A stretch of 64,000 bases of DNA from JAGOUB01 sp964648045. Its GTDB lineage: Bacteria > Patescibacteriota > Gracilibacteria > Peribacterales > Peribacteraceae. How positions within the stretch are numbered: the stretch's first letter is position 1; every line of letters begins with the position of its first letter. The position numbers were made by a program, and so were the translations under genes. The notes under the pieces were generated by a model. The model worked only from the letters and a program-made list of their open reading frames with translations, made no database searches and had not been told where the DNA came from. Where the stretch lies: the NCBI GenBank assembly GCA_964648045.1, contig CAZYNU010000001.1:1-64000 (forward strand), written 5' to 3'. Shown here in pieces: positions 29,787-39,390 of the stretch.

Positions 29787-31568
29787 TCAGGAACCGAATG
29801 TGTAGGCATAGGCAGCGACGCCGGGCTTACTAAAGGTGATCTCTACATCATGCTCGCCGTAGTCACCCTTAAAGAGACGGAACAGATCATGACGATCGAT
29901 CGTCAACGGCACGGGGTCGCCGCCGTCGACGCGCACCTCGGCGGCGATGTCGTCGCCCTCGCGCTCGGGACCAAGGACCACATTCACCTCGCCCGCCAGG
30001 GCGCGAATGCGCAGCGAACCGCTGCCATTCACGAGCACCTGACGTTCGTCCGCCTTCAGCTGCCAACGTCCATCGAGGGCGACAGCATGCAGCGGGATAT
30101 CGTCTGGCTCCACGTACTCGGTGGGAGCGTCGGTAGGCAATGGACCACCATTGACCAGCGAATCCCAACCGCGAATACCCAAATAGATTTCAGGCGTCAG
30201 CGGCCGCCGTTCACCAGGTACGTCATCAGCGTCGATGGGCGCCGTAGCGAAGGAATAGCCCGCCTCTAGCAACAGCGACTCGATCGCATCGGCCGTCTCT
30301 TGCTCATTCCCCTCACCAAAGTGCTGATAGCGCAGCCGGCCATTGGCATCGATCAGGTATTTGGCCGGCCAGTAGTGGTTGGAAAATGACCGCCAGGTGC
30401 CGTACGTATTGTCTTGAGCAACGGGATAGTGAATACCCAAGCGCTCAACCGCGTCGGCGACGTTGCTGGCATCTTGCTCAAAAGCGAATTCGGGAGTGTG
30501 CACACCCACAATCAGGAACGGACCGGTTTTAAACCGCTCCCAATAGCCGGCCATGGCCGGCAGCGTACGCAGGCAATTGATGCAGCTGTACGTCCAGAAA
30601 TCGACAAGAACCACCTTCCCCTGCAAGGCGCTGGCATTGAGCGGCTGGCTGTTGTGCCATGGACCGAGCTTGACAAAGGCGGGCGCTGGTCCCAGATCAG
30701 GCAGGGTGCCATCGGCATTGGGCGCAACCGGCGGCGACCCAGGAAAAAGACTGTCTTCCAAGCGTTGCGCGATCTCGGCCGGACGCGTGCCAGCCAACCA
30801 GAGCTGCACGCCAGAGAAGAGATTCCACTCCAACGCCACTGCCGTAAGAAGGAGCAACGCGCCTGCGAGTTTTTTCATGAGCCCTGAATATCGCGTGAGA
30901 CGATGCACGACGTGCGCAGCCAGCTGCCCACCGTAGCCCACGAGCAGCAAAGGCACCGCCGCCCCCAGGGCATACACCGCAAGTGCCAAGAAGGCCGTCG
31001 GTCCCGGCTGTTCGCGCACGAGCGCCAGCGCGAAGCCAAGCGCCGGTCCGGCACACGGCACCCATACCAACCCAAGCGTTAGTCCCACCACGAAGGCCGC
31101 CAGTAGGTTGTCGCCCTGCGTCCGTCGCGTCACCTCCTGAGCATCGGCGCCGATTTGTTGCAAACGAGGCGCCAAGCGACCGCCAATTTCGAGAAGCAGC
31201 ACGTTAACAATCAGTACAGCAACCACAAACATCCAGCCGTCCGGCACAAAGAAGGCGGCACCAAGAGCGGCTAAGATCCAACGCGCCCAGCGACGCTCCG
31301 TCAGGAAACCGGCCGCGAAGAGCACGAGCACGTCGTAGGTTGCCGTCTGCACGAACGAGGCAAGCGTGACGAACTGCATCAGTAAGACCTGTAGCAAGAA
31401 GGTAAAGCCTACGAAGCCCGCCACCATCCCCGCCACGATCACCAACGGACGCAGACGGCTACGCCCAGCGATACTCACGCCGAGTACAATGGGGACGAGC
31501 GGCAGAATGCAGGGCAGGAAGATAGTCAGAATTCCCGCCAAGAAGAGTGTGACGAAAAGCGGAAGCAT
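29787..31568 (-). CDS. dipZ: DipZ-like CcdA-thioredoxin fusion
   Basis: A 593-residue membrane thiol-disulfide protein. Residues 1-250 form a CcdA/DsbD-type transporter domain with the paired membrane Cys in FLPCILPLVP and VWVPCAGPALG. Residues ~275-430 are a TlpA/thioredoxin-like domain with active site WTYSCINC (~325-331). Residues ~450-593 form the C-terminal carbohydrate-binding-like domain of mycobacterial DipZ (TPEIYLGIRGWDSL..., YAYTFGS). It should move reducing power from the cytosol to exported proteins. The DsbA-like lipoprotein at 42133-42732 could be a partner. The LPQTG lipoprotein follows in the same direction. Confidence 0.94.
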   Translation of the reverse strand: MLPLFVTLFLAGILTIFLPCILPLVPIVLGVSIAGRSRLRPLVIVAGMVAGFVGFTFLLQVLLMQFVTLASFVQTATYDVLVLFAAGFLTERRWARWILAALGAAFFVPDGWMFVVAVLIVNVLLLEIGGRLAPRLQQIGADAQEVTRRTQGDNLLAAFVVGLTLGLVWVPCAGPALGFALALVREQPGPTAFLALAVYALGAAVPLLLVGYGGQLAAHVVHRLTRYSGLMKKLAGALLLLTAVALEWNLFSGVQLWLAGTRPAEIAQRLEDSLFPGSPPVAPNADGTLPDLGPAPAFVKLGPWHNSQPLNASALQGKVVLVDFWTYSCINCLRTLPAMAGYWERFKTGPFLIVGVHTPEFAFEQDASNVADAVERLGIHYPVAQDNTYGTWRSFSNHYWPAKYLIDANGRLRYQHFGEGNEQETADAIESLLLEAGYSFATAPIDADDVPGERRPLTPEIYLGIRGWDSLVNGGPLPTDAPTEYVEPDDIPLHAVALDGRWQLKADERQVLVNGSGSLRIRALAGEVNVVLGPEREGDDIAAEVRVDGGDPVPLTIDRHDLFRLFKGDYGEHDVEITFSKPGVAAYAYTFGS

Positions 31569-31769
31569 ACAAAAAAAAGACTACCAGTCAGATCGCGCGC
31601 CTCCCTGGACAGACAGGCGTTTTCTGTCACTTAGGAAGCATTGCAAAATGTTCTTACAAAAACGCAACCGGAAGACCGCATGATGAACCTGTCACGGCAT
31701 GGCCGGAAGGGCTTCAAGATGCTAAAATAAGAAGATTTCCGGCTGGGTCGGAAGTCAAACACACACTCC

Positions 31770-32972
31770 ATGCGCCTGCGCTCGCTCATGTTCGGCTGGG
31801 AATTTCCCCCGGTGCACTCGGGCGGACTAGGTGTGGCGTGCGAAGGACTTGTGCGCGGGCTGCAATTGAGTGAGGTCGACGTGACGCTCGTGCTGCCGCA
31901 TGTCAGTGCGACTGGCGCCACACATTCCGACGTAGTGGCTGCTGCTGCCGTATCGTCGGGCGTAGTACCTGTCACCAGCCTACTGCGCCCGTACGACGAC
32001 GTCCGAGCCTTTGCGGCACGTGCAGCATCGTCACCGAGTGGAAACCTATACGGCCCCGATCTGGCCGCCGCCGTGGCGCACTACACCGTTGCCAGCGTAG
32101 AAGCGAGCAAGGACCGCGAGGCTGACGTGATCCACAGCCACGATTGGATGACCTACGGTGCCGGCGCCGCTGCCGCCCAGTTGCGCGACGCCCCTCTGGT
32201 GGCCCACATCCACGCCACCGAACTCGACCGCACCGACGGCCATCCCGACCCGTGGATCTACGGCCTGGAGCGCGAGGGTTTTATCGCCGCCGACCGCATT
32301 ATCGCCGTGAGTGACTATACAAAACGGCTACTGACGCGTGAGTATGGAATCGACCCCGGCAAAATCACGGTGGTCCACAACGGTCACGACACGGACCCTC
32401 TTCCGGCCACACCTGCCACCGTCAGCCACCACCCACTCGTACTCTTTTTAGGTCGGTTGACCGTACAGAAAAACCCGCACCAGTTCGTCGCCGTCGCTAA
32501 AGAAATCCACGTCCACCGCCCCGAGGTGCAATTCGTTATGGCGGGTGCCGGACCCATGCAGGGCGAACTCATGCAGGCCGCCTGCGAAGCTGGCCTCTCG
32601 CGCAACATGGTGTTCGCCGGTCAGGTGAGTAAACGCGAAGCCTCCGCGCTCTACGCCGCCGCCTCGTGCTTCGTGATGCCATCACTCTCCGAACCCTTCG
32701 GCCTGGTGGCACTGGAGGCAATTGCCCAAGGTACGCCGGTGGTGGTTAGCCGCCAGTCAGGCGTAAGCGAGGTGCTCGACCACGCCTTTAAGGTCGATTT
32801 CTGGGACACCGCCAAAATGGCCGACTGCATCCTGACCATCCTGCGCGAAAAACCGCTGGCCATGCAGCTGAAGACCGAAGCCCCCCGACTCCTCCAACGC
32901 CTGTCGTGGCACAACCAAGCTCAGGCCGTCCGCGCCGTCTACCACTCGCTTCTCCACCCTTCCCACGCATGA
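31770..32972 (+). CDS. Glycosyltransferase family 4 (glycogen/starch synthase-like)
   Basis: A 400-residue GT-B enzyme. The N-terminal domain opens MFGWEFPPVHSGGLGVACEGL (the nucleotide-sugar-enzyme Gly-rich loop of GT4/GT5), with VIHSHDWMTYGAGAAAA; the C-terminal domain has VVHNGHDTDPL, LFLGRLTVQKNPHQFV, VMAGAGPM, and the SEPFGLVALEAIAQGTPVVVS signature with the E-x7-E pair. In the same operon are GH57 and GH15 enzymes, so the likely product is an alpha-glucan such as glycogen. The TGA overlaps the GH57 start (ATGA). TAAAAT around 31723 may be the -10; there is no Shine-Dalgarno. Confidence 0.92.
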   Translation: MRLRSLMFGWEFPPVHSGGLGVACEGLVRGLQLSEVDVTLVLPHVSATGATHSDVVAAAAVSSGVVPVTSLLRPYDDVRAFAARAASSPSGNLYGPDLAAAVAHYTVASVEASKDREADVIHSHDWMTYGAGAAAAQLRDAPLVAHIHATELDRTDGHPDPWIYGLEREGFIAADRIIAVSDYTKRLLTREYGIDPGKITVVHNGHDTDPLPATPATVSHHPLVLFLGRLTVQKNPHQFVAVAKEIHVHRPEVQFVMAGAGPMQGELMQAACEAGLSRNMVFAGQVSKREASALYAAASCFVMPSLSEPFGLVALEAIAQGTPVVVSRQSGVSEVLDHAFKVDFWDTAKMADCILTILREKPLAMQLKTEAPRLLQRLSWHNQAQAVRAVYHSLLHPSHA

Positions 32973-34225
32973 GTAACCGCGTCTGTTTCTACTTCCAGGT
33001 GCACCAGCCCTACCGTCTGCGCGACTTGCGCGTGACAGACATTGGGGCCGCCACGCCCGATTACTTCGACGCCGAAAATAATCGCAAAATTTTCCGGAAG
33101 GTGGCCGAGAAATGCTACCTGCCGACCAATGCACTCCTACTCCAGTTACTCGATGAACAACCGGAGTTTCGAGTGTCGTTTTCGCTCTCGGGCGTGTTTC
33201 TGGACCAGTGCCAAGAATACGGCCGCGACGTGTTGAAATCGTTTAAAGCATTGGCCAAAACGGGACAGGTGGAATTCCTGGGCGAGACCGACTGCCATTC
33301 GCTGTGCGCGCTCAAATCCACCGCCGAATTCTGTTCCCAGGTAAAAGCGCACTCACAGAAAATCCGCAAACATTTTGGCCGCGTGCCGAAAGTTTTCCGT
33401 AATACCGAGCTAATCTACAGCAACGAACTCGCGAACCAGGTGCGCCTCCTAGGCTTCCGCGGCATGTTGGCCGAAGGCGTCGACCGCCTGCTTGGCGACC
33501 GCCACCCGGGCGACCCGGTGGTGCCGCCGGCCTTCCGCCTGCCGCGCCAGACCGAACACACCATCGCCGCCGCGCGCAGTCGTCCCCTCCCCAGCCGCCG
33601 CTTCCACGTACTGCTGAAGCACTACCGTTTGAGTGACGACGTCGCTTTCCGTTTCTCCGACAAGAACTGGGCCAGTCATCCCCTCTCGGCCGAGACGTTC
33701 GCGCGCTGGGCGAAGGAGAGCCCGGGACACAGCGTCAATCTCTTCATGGACTACGAAACATTCGGCGAGCACCAGTGGGCCGAATCCGGCATTTTCGATT
33801 TTCTGGGTGCCTTGCCCGCGGCGCTGACTCGCGAAGGCATCGCCACCGTCACGCCGTCACAAGCCCTGCTGGAATGGAAAGGTGACAGCCCCATCTACGA
33901 CGCCCATGAACCAATTTCCTGGGCGGACAGCGAACGCGACCTCTCGGCCTGGCAGGGAAACGCCATTCAACAGGCCGCACTCGAAAACCTCTACGCCCTG
34001 GAGAAAGACGTCCTGGCGGCCGATGACGACGACTTGCTGCTTGATTGGCGCCGACTCCAGACCTCGGATCACTTCTACTACATGTGCACGAAGTACTGGG
34101 CCGACGGCGATGTGCACAAGTACTTCAGCCCCTACGATTCTCCCTACGAGGCCTACCGCCGCTTCAGTCACGCCCTCTGCGATTTGCAGGCCCGCCTGGC
34201 CCGCATCCCCTCCTCCAACCGCTGA
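32969..34225 (+). CDS. Glycoside hydrolase family 57 (alpha-amylase-like)
   Basis: A 418-residue GH57 enzyme: conserved region 1 YFQVHQPYRLR, region 2 GETDCHSL, region 3 FRNTELIYSNELA with the putative nucleophile Glu near 147, region 4 VNLFMDYETFGEHQ with the acid/base Asp near 261, and the C-terminal helical block HFYYMCTKYWADGDVHKYFSPYDSPYEAYRRF. Between 175 and 210 there is a Pro/Arg-rich stretch (HPGDPVVPPAFRLPRQTEH...) longer than in the homologues I recall. It is coupled on both sides (ATGA with GT4, TGATG with GH15). Confidence 0.93.
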   Translation: MSNRVCFYFQVHQPYRLRDLRVTDIGAATPDYFDAENNRKIFRKVAEKCYLPTNALLLQLLDEQPEFRVSFSLSGVFLDQCQEYGRDVLKSFKALAKTGQVEFLGETDCHSLCALKSTAEFCSQVKAHSQKIRKHFGRVPKVFRNTELIYSNELANQVRLLGFRGMLAEGVDRLLGDRHPGDPVVPPAFRLPRQTEHTIAAARSRPLPSRRFHVLLKHYRLSDDVAFRFSDKNWASHPLSAETFARWAKESPGHSVNLFMDYETFGEHQWAESGIFDFLGALPAALTREGIATVTPSQALLEWKGDSPIYDAHEPISWADSERDLSAWQGNAIQQAALENLYALEKDVLAADDDDLLLDWRRLQTSDHFYYMCTKYWADGDVHKYFSPYDSPYEAYRRFSHALCDLQARLARIPSSNR

Positions 34226-36279
34226 TGCCGCGCTCTCTTGTTCTCGGAAACGGCCGCCTCCTCGCGACCTTCGATGCGCGCCTGCAGCTTCGCGACCTCT
34301 ACTACCCCTACGTGGGCATGGAGGACCACACCACCTTCGGTAATGCCCACCGCTTGGGCTTCCATGTGCAAGACCGCGGTTTTGCCTGGGTGACCGACCC
34401 GAATTGGAACGTGATGCCCGCCTATCGTCTGGAGACGCTCACGAGCGAATCGCGGCTGGAGCACGCGGAGCTAGGCCTGAAAGTGCGTATTGAAGACAGC
34501 GTCCATCCCGTGCACGACGTGCTCGTGCGCCGCTTCTTCTTGCGTGCCACAACGCCCGGCGACCGGACTGTAAAGGTCTTCGCCCACCACGACTTTCACA
34601 TTTACGGCGATAAGCAGAAAGACACGGCTTTCTACGAGCCACACACCAACGCTGTCATTCATTACCGCCAGACACGCTACTTCCTTATTGGCGGCGACTG
34701 CAGTCGGCCGGCCGTGTGTCGCACACCCGCGCGTGGCGAGCAAATCGGCTCCGTGTTGCATAGTATGAACAAATTAAATCGCTGCGGGCTTTCCAGCTTC
34801 GCAGTGGGCAAGAGCAACTACCAGGGCCTGGAAGGGACCTGGCGCGACGCCGAGGACGGCCATCTCTCTGAAAACACCGTGGTGCAGGGTTCGGTGGATT
34901 CCTGCGTGAGTGTAGAGGCAATAGTGAACGATATAGAGGAGACCGAAGTCGCCATCTGGCTCTGCCTAGGGCAGTCCCTCCAAGACGTCGTAGCGCTGCA
35001 CGAGCGTGTAATGGACGACACGCCCGAGCGCCTGCAGCGCAATTCCAGTAATTACTGGAAAAGCTGGGTCAACAAGGCCAACCGTGACTTTGGCTCTTTG
35101 CCAATGGAACACGTTGAATTATTTAAACGCAGCCTGCTAACGCTGCGCACGCACGCCGACGACCACGGCGGCATCGTGGCTGCGGCCGACAGCGACATCA
35201 TGGCCTTCAACCGCGACACCTACACCTACGTCTGGCCTCGCGACGGCGCCCTAGTGAGCCTCGCCCTGGATCGCGCCGGCTACGGCGAGGTGACCCGCCG
35301 CTTCTTCGATTTCTGCGCCCGTGCGCAAATGCCCGACGGCTATCTGCTGCACAAATTCAACCCGGACGGCTCACTGGGTTCCACCTGGCACCCGTGGTTC
35401 CGCGACGGCGAGACGCAGCTGCCCATTCAAGAGGACGAAACGGCTCTGCCGATCGTCGCCCTTTGGAATCATTTCCAGGAAACCCAAGACTTCGAATTCT
35501 TACAGGGAATGTATGAGCGCTTCGTGAAGAAGGCCGCTAGTTTCCTCTGCGCCTTCCGCGAAACCGAAACCGGTCTGCCTATGCTCAGTTACGACCTGTG
35601 GGAGGAGCACAAAGGCATCTTCTCCTACACCGTCGCCACCGTCATCGCCGGCTTGCACGCGGCTGCGCAGATTGCGCAGATTCTAGGCCACACGCACCAC
35701 TCACACGACTATCAAGAGGCCGCCGACGCCATGCGCCAAGCGCTGGTCTTTCACCTGTACGACGAAAAGGAAGGTCGCTTCCTCAAAAAGATCAAGCGTA
35801 AGGACGGCGAGACGACCGAACGCGACGCCACCGTGGACGCCTCCATCGCGATGATCTGGCGCCTTGGGGTATTGCCCACAGACGACCCGCGCGTCGTCTC
35901 CACGATGCAACAACTCGAGAAGCACCTGACGGTTCGTACGAGCGTGGGAGGCTTAGCGCGCTATACCAACGATTACTACCACACGGTCGTCCCACCCACT
36001 GCCGACATTCCCGGCAACCCCTGGATCATCACCACCCTGTGGCTCACGCAGTGGAAAATCGCCCGCGCACAGACGCCTGCAGACTTAGCCGCCACCCGCA
36101 GCGGGCTGGACTGGGCCCTTCGCTGCACTGGACCGGCCGGCCTACTGCCCGAGCAGGTCCACCCGCAGACCGGCGCACCTTTGTCGGTCAGCCCTCTGGC
36201 ATGGAGCCACGCCGCTTACGTAGACACCGTCCTGGACTATGTGGAGCGCGAACGCCAGATTCTCGGGCGGACCAATTGA
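34225..36279 (+). CDS. Glycoside hydrolase family 15 (glucoamylase-like)
   Basis: A 684-residue enzyme with the N-terminal beta-sandwich (LVLGNGRLLATFDARLQLRDLYYP, the typical glucoamylase/glucodextranase start) and a C-terminal (alpha/alpha)6 barrel. Catalytic features: YTYVWPRDGALVSLALDRAGY near 333, general-acid Glu in YDLWEEHKG (Glu460), and general-base Glu in LLPEQVHP (Glu643). It would release glucose from alpha-glucans. Translation begins in the overlap TGATG with GH57. Together with GT4 and GH57 it forms a compact glucan synthesis/turnover operon. Confidence 0.94.
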   Translation: MPRSLVLGNGRLLATFDARLQLRDLYYPYVGMEDHTTFGNAHRLGFHVQDRGFAWVTDPNWNVMPAYRLETLTSESRLEHAELGLKVRIEDSVHPVHDVLVRRFFLRATTPGDRTVKVFAHHDFHIYGDKQKDTAFYEPHTNAVIHYRQTRYFLIGGDCSRPAVCRTPARGEQIGSVLHSMNKLNRCGLSSFAVGKSNYQGLEGTWRDAEDGHLSENTVVQGSVDSCVSVEAIVNDIEETEVAIWLCLGQSLQDVVALHERVMDDTPERLQRNSSNYWKSWVNKANRDFGSLPMEHVELFKRSLLTLRTHADDHGGIVAAADSDIMAFNRDTYTYVWPRDGALVSLALDRAGYGEVTRRFFDFCARAQMPDGYLLHKFNPDGSLGSTWHPWFRDGETQLPIQEDETALPIVALWNHFQETQDFEFLQGMYERFVKKAASFLCAFRETETGLPMLSYDLWEEHKGIFSYTVATVIAGLHAAAQIAQILGHTHHSHDYQEAADAMRQALVFHLYDEKEGRFLKKIKRKDGETTERDATVDASIAMIWRLGVLPTDDPRVVSTMQQLEKHLTVRTSVGGLARYTNDYYHTVVPPTADIPGNPWIITTLWLTQWKIARAQTPADLAATRSGLDWALRCTGPAGLLPEQVHPQTGAPLSVSPLAWSHAAYVDTVLDYVERERQILGRTN

Positions 36280-36353
36280 TCACCTGCGCCAACCCGAAAT
36301 TGACCCACTGACCAGCTGCGCCAATCGCGGGACAAGCGTACACTTTCCTCCTG

Positions 36354-37052
36354 ATGGCCCCCTCCAAACTCCGCCACCAGGTTGAACGCACGCGCAATAA
36401 GCACTCGCGCGCCGTCATTGTGGACGGAACGGTGGTGATCCGTCTGGCCAAGAACCTGAGCAAACGAGAAGAGGAGAGACATATCGACGAACTTCTTAAG
36501 CGCATGAGTGTTATTGTGGCGCGTGAATCGAAAAAAACGATTGTCCACCCATTCCGCCGCCTTCTCGAAGGACACAGCCAGGAAACGATCCACCTGGCCA
36601 ACGGCCGCACCCTGCACATCACCCTGCGTGCCGCCTCGCGCACGCGCGTATGCGCCGACAGCGAGCAGTGGACGGTGGACGTTGGCCCTATGCTGCGCAC
36701 TGCGCCGTTTCACCGCTTACTATGGAAGACCGTGAGCCGGCAGGAGCTGGCGCGCATCGAAACGCTCGTGCATAACCTGAACGCACAGACCTTGCGCGTG
36801 CCCGTGAGCGCCGTTCGCCTGGGATTCGCCTCGTCGCAGTGGGGCAGTTGCTCCAGTCGCGGCGTCATCATGCTCAATACCGCCCTACTGTTCGTTCCTG
36901 AGCGCCTGTTGGAATACGTTATTGTGCACGAATTAGCCCACCGTATTGAACAAGGACACGACGCGCGTTTCTGGTCCGTGGTGGAACGTGCCTGCCCCGA
37001 CTACCAGGCGCGAATGGCCGAGTTGAAGCGCTTTCGATTGCCACGACCCTAA
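36354..37052 (+). CDS. YgjP-like zinc metallopeptidase
   Basis: A 232-residue protein of the YgjP (DUF45) metalloprotease family. The diagnostic C-terminal block is complete: LGFASSQWGSCSSRGVIMLNTALLFVP, the zinc motif HELAH (His192, Glu193, His196) and the third ligand region GHDARFW with VVERACPDY. The N-terminal half contains the usual basic beta segment. The substrate is unknown. TACACT at 36339-36344 ends 9 bases before the ATG. It is convergent with maf, the stops only 4 bases apart. Confidence 0.92.
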   Translation: MAPSKLRHQVERTRNKHSRAVIVDGTVVIRLAKNLSKREEERHIDELLKRMSVIVARESKKTIVHPFRRLLEGHSQETIHLANGRTLHITLRAASRTRVCADSEQWTVDVGPMLRTAPFHRLLWKTVSRQELARIETLVHNLNAQTLRVPVSAVRLGFASSQWGSCSSRGVIMLNTALLFVPERLLEYVIVHELAHRIEQGHDARFWSVVERACPDYQARMAELKRFRLPRP

Positions 37053-37056
37053 GGGT

Positions 37057-37659
37057 TCACGTCCGACTCCATGTCACCTGGTCCCAGAGGGGATATCCCA
37101 CCTCCTGCAACAAACTCCCAAGCACGTAGACCGGCAGGCCAACGACACTCGTAAAGTCGCCCTCGATCTTGCGAATGAGCAGCTGGCAACGCCCCTCAAT
37201 TTGAAAGGCGCCCGCGCATCCTTCCCAACCTCCGTGTGCGATCCACCACGCCACCATCTCGTCCGACAGTGGCGCAAAGGTGACGGCAGTCGTACACAAG
37301 CCAACGGCAGCTTGTCCGTTACGAATGACACAAATGCCAGAATGGCAGTGCGCCTGGCGGCCGCTCAACAGCCGAATCATGCGCTCGGCATCGGCCGCGT
37401 CAATCGGCTTTTCGAGCAGGTGTCCATCGGCCGTCTCTACCACTGAATCACACCCAATCACGGTATCGTGCGGATGACGCGTGGCCACGTCTTCGGCCTT
37501 CAGTCGGGCAAGTTGCCGAGCGCGAACGGACGGCACTTGTTCGGGGTGAGCCGGCTCATCTACGGTGCTGGGCGAGACCTCGAATGGCAATCCCAGACGT
37601 CGAAAAATCATGGCGCGACCAGGGCTGCTAGAACCGAGAATAAGGCGTTCGGTAGACAT
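37057..37659 (-). CDS. maf: Maf-like nucleoside triphosphate pyrophosphatase
   Basis: A 200-residue house-cleaning pyrophosphatase that removes dTTP/UTP or modified nucleotides. Signatures: LILGSSSPGRAMIFRRLGLPFEV at the start, DTVIGCDSVVE with the metal Asp, LEKPIDAADAERMIRLLSGRQAHCHSGICV, and IEGDFTSVVGLPV at the C-terminus. Third gene of a tight operon with rluA-like and trpS, only 3 bases after trpS. The central region is slightly divergent (EGCAGAFQIEG for the common AGaYgIQG). Confidence 0.95.
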   Translation of the reverse strand: MSTERLILGSSSPGRAMIFRRLGLPFEVSPSTVDEPAHPEQVPSVRARQLARLKAEDVATRHPHDTVIGCDSVVETADGHLLEKPIDAADAERMIRLLSGRQAHCHSGICVIRNGQAAVGLCTTAVTFAPLSDEMVAWWIAHGGWEGCAGAFQIEGRCQLLIRKIEGDFTSVVGLPVYVLGSLLQEVGYPLWDQVTWSRT

Positions 37660-37662
37660 GGT

Positions 37663-38625
37663 TTAGCGAAGGCCAACGGCCCGGCGGACACGCCCCATGG
37701 TGGCCCGAGCCACAACCGACGCCTTGGCGGCACCGGCACTGGCCACGTCATCCAATGCCGATTGATCTTTCGCCAAAGCCTCGCGCTTGGCACGCAGAGG
37801 GGACGAGAAGTCGATATATGTCTGGAGTAAACGCTTCTTCGCGTCGCCGTACGGCAGACCGTTGCGATATTCGGCAGCCAGTGCCGTCGCTTCGGCCTCA
37901 GCCAGGAAGAGGCGATGAATCTGGAAAATAGGACTGGTGTCGGGATCCTTTGGGTCATGCATGCCGCGACTGTCGGTGACAATGCCCATGATCGCCTTCT
38001 TCACGGCGGCTTCGGCACCGAAGAGCGGGATGGTATTGCCATAGCTCTTGCTCATCTTCTGGCCATCGGTACCGGGCACCACGGCTGCCGTCTCACGAAT
38101 GTAAGGCTCTGGTAGCACAAGAATATCGCCGTATTGGTGATTGAATTTCGCAGCGATATCGCGCGTCATTTCCACGTGCTGTTTCTGGTCTTTACCCACC
38201 GGAACCAGGCCAGCATCGTAGAGCAGAATGTCGGCCGCCATGAGTACCGGATAGGTAAACAGGCCCACGCTCGGCGCAATCCCCTTCTCCACCTTGTCCT
38301 TATAAGAAACGGCCCGCTCCAAAAGGCCCATCGGGGTGAGAGTGGCCAAGATCCAGGCTAACTCCGTGTGCTCGGCAATGTCGGACTGAAAATACAACAC
38401 CGCCTTATCCGGATCAAAACCGCAGGCGAGGTAGTCGAGCAGCACGTCGCGGCGGTACTGCCGCAGCGCCTCGGGGTCCTGCACCGTCGTGAGGGCATGT
38501 AGGTCAGCGATGAAGTAGAAGCTCTCTTCGGCCTTCCCGAGCCACTCCAGGTTCGGCTTGATGGAACCGAAGTAATTGCCCAGATGGAGGGTGCCGGAGG
38601 GCTGGATTCCCGAGAGAACGCGCAT
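37663..38625 (-). CDS. trpS: Tryptophanyl-tRNA synthetase
   Basis: A 320-residue class I synthetase of normal bacterial length. The HIGH-like motif is HLGN (14-17, in SGIQPSGTLHLGNYFGS), followed by FYFIADLHALT, MGLLERAVSYKDK, VLMAADILLYDAGLVPVGKDQKQHVEMTRDIA (Trp-AMP binding), and KMSKS at about 190-194. The C-terminal anticodon-binding helices are present. TAAGAT ends 6 bases before the ATG, so trpS may have its own leaderless promoter within the operon. Confidence 0.97.
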   Translation of the reverse strand: MRVLSGIQPSGTLHLGNYFGSIKPNLEWLGKAEESFYFIADLHALTTVQDPEALRQYRRDVLLDYLACGFDPDKAVLYFQSDIAEHTELAWILATLTPMGLLERAVSYKDKVEKGIAPSVGLFTYPVLMAADILLYDAGLVPVGKDQKQHVEMTRDIAAKFNHQYGDILVLPEPYIRETAAVVPGTDGQKMSKSYGNTIPLFGAEAAVKKAIMGIVTDSRGMHDPKDPDTSPIFQIHRLFLAEAEATALAAEYRNGLPYGDAKKRLLQTYIDFSSPLRAKREALAKDQSALDDVASAGAAKASVVARATMGRVRRAVGLR

Positions 38626-38634
38626 GGGAAGATC

Positions 38635-39324
38635 TTAGCGAGTGCCACGCTTCTTCGGTAGGCGCTCTCCACCTCGACGAAAACGCTCCAGCGCTTCCAG
38701 GTAGGCCTTAGGCAACGGCGAGGTGATGGCAATCTTCTCACCTGTGATGGGATGTGGAAATTCAACGCGCAACGCGTGCAGAAAGAAGCGCCGAAATCCG
38801 TAACGCTTTGTGAATGAGATATTCGTCTTCTTGTCGCCATAGAGCGGGTCGAGCGCCAAGGCATGGCGTATGGACGCGAAATGGCGACGAACCTGATGGT
38901 GACGGCCTTTTTCAAAACGAGCCTCCACATCGGTGCAGTCGGCGAATTTCTCCACTACTTGGTAGCTCGTCTCGGCATTGAGCAACGTACCAGCCTCATG
39001 TCCGGCCAATTTCGCCTTGATGACGCCCGAACTCGTCAGCATCTTTCCGCTCACAATGGCCCGGTAGATCTTGGTCCAGCCAGCGAATTTAGAGGTGACA
39101 ACGGCCTCAAGAGCCTCTTTGCGACGAGCAAAAAGAAGTACGCCTGACGTCTCAAAATCGAGACGATGGATGGGGCGGAGACCAGGCTCATCTTTGCGCA
39201 AAAAATCGAGTAGTGGCAATTTTCCTACCTCACCACGACCGCGTACCACGAGCTCTTCGGGGAGCTTGTGGACGGCGAGGAGGTAGTCGTCGCGGTACAG
39301 GACACGTCCTGGGTTGATAGGCAT
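38635..39324 (-). CDS. RluA-family pseudouridine synthase
   Basis: A 229-residue enzyme with the catalytic HRLDFETSGVLLFA motif (Asp near 57), KIYRAIVSGK, EKGRHHQVRRHFASI and LHALRVEFPHP. No S4 domain precedes the catalytic core, so it resembles the shorter RluA/RluE-like forms acting on 23S rRNA or tRNA. I start at 39324 (MPINPGRVLYRDD), 7 bases after a TATACT box (39337-39332); a farther upstream frame reads as Cys-rich non-coding sequence. Confidence 0.93.
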   Translation of the reverse strand: MPINPGRVLYRDDYLLAVHKLPEELVVRGRGEVGKLPLLDFLRKDEPGLRPIHRLDFETSGVLLFARRKEALEAVVTSKFAGWTKIYRAIVSGKMLTSSGVIKAKLAGHEAGTLLNAETSYQVVEKFADCTDVEARFEKGRHHQVRRHFASIRHALALDPLYGDKKTNISFTKRYGFRRFFLHALRVEFPHPITGEKIAITSPLPKAYLEALERFRRGGERLPKKRGTR

Positions 39325-39331
39325 CGACCTG

Positions 39332-39337
39332 AGTATA
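39332..39337 (-). promoter_or_regulatory. -10 box of the rluA-trpS-maf operon (leaderless)
   Basis: TATACT on the minus strand ends 7 bases before the ATG at 39324. No convincing -35 is visible. Confidence 0.55.
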
Positions 39338-39390
39338 CAGCAGAAACGGCATTGCCAGGCCGAACATGAGCATTGCAAGGGGGAGCATAC

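Noticed and set aside
34045..34224. Upstream extension of the GH15 frame
   Set aside because: It lies within the GH57 coding sequence and does not resemble GH15; the ATG in the TGATG overlap opens directly at the family start.
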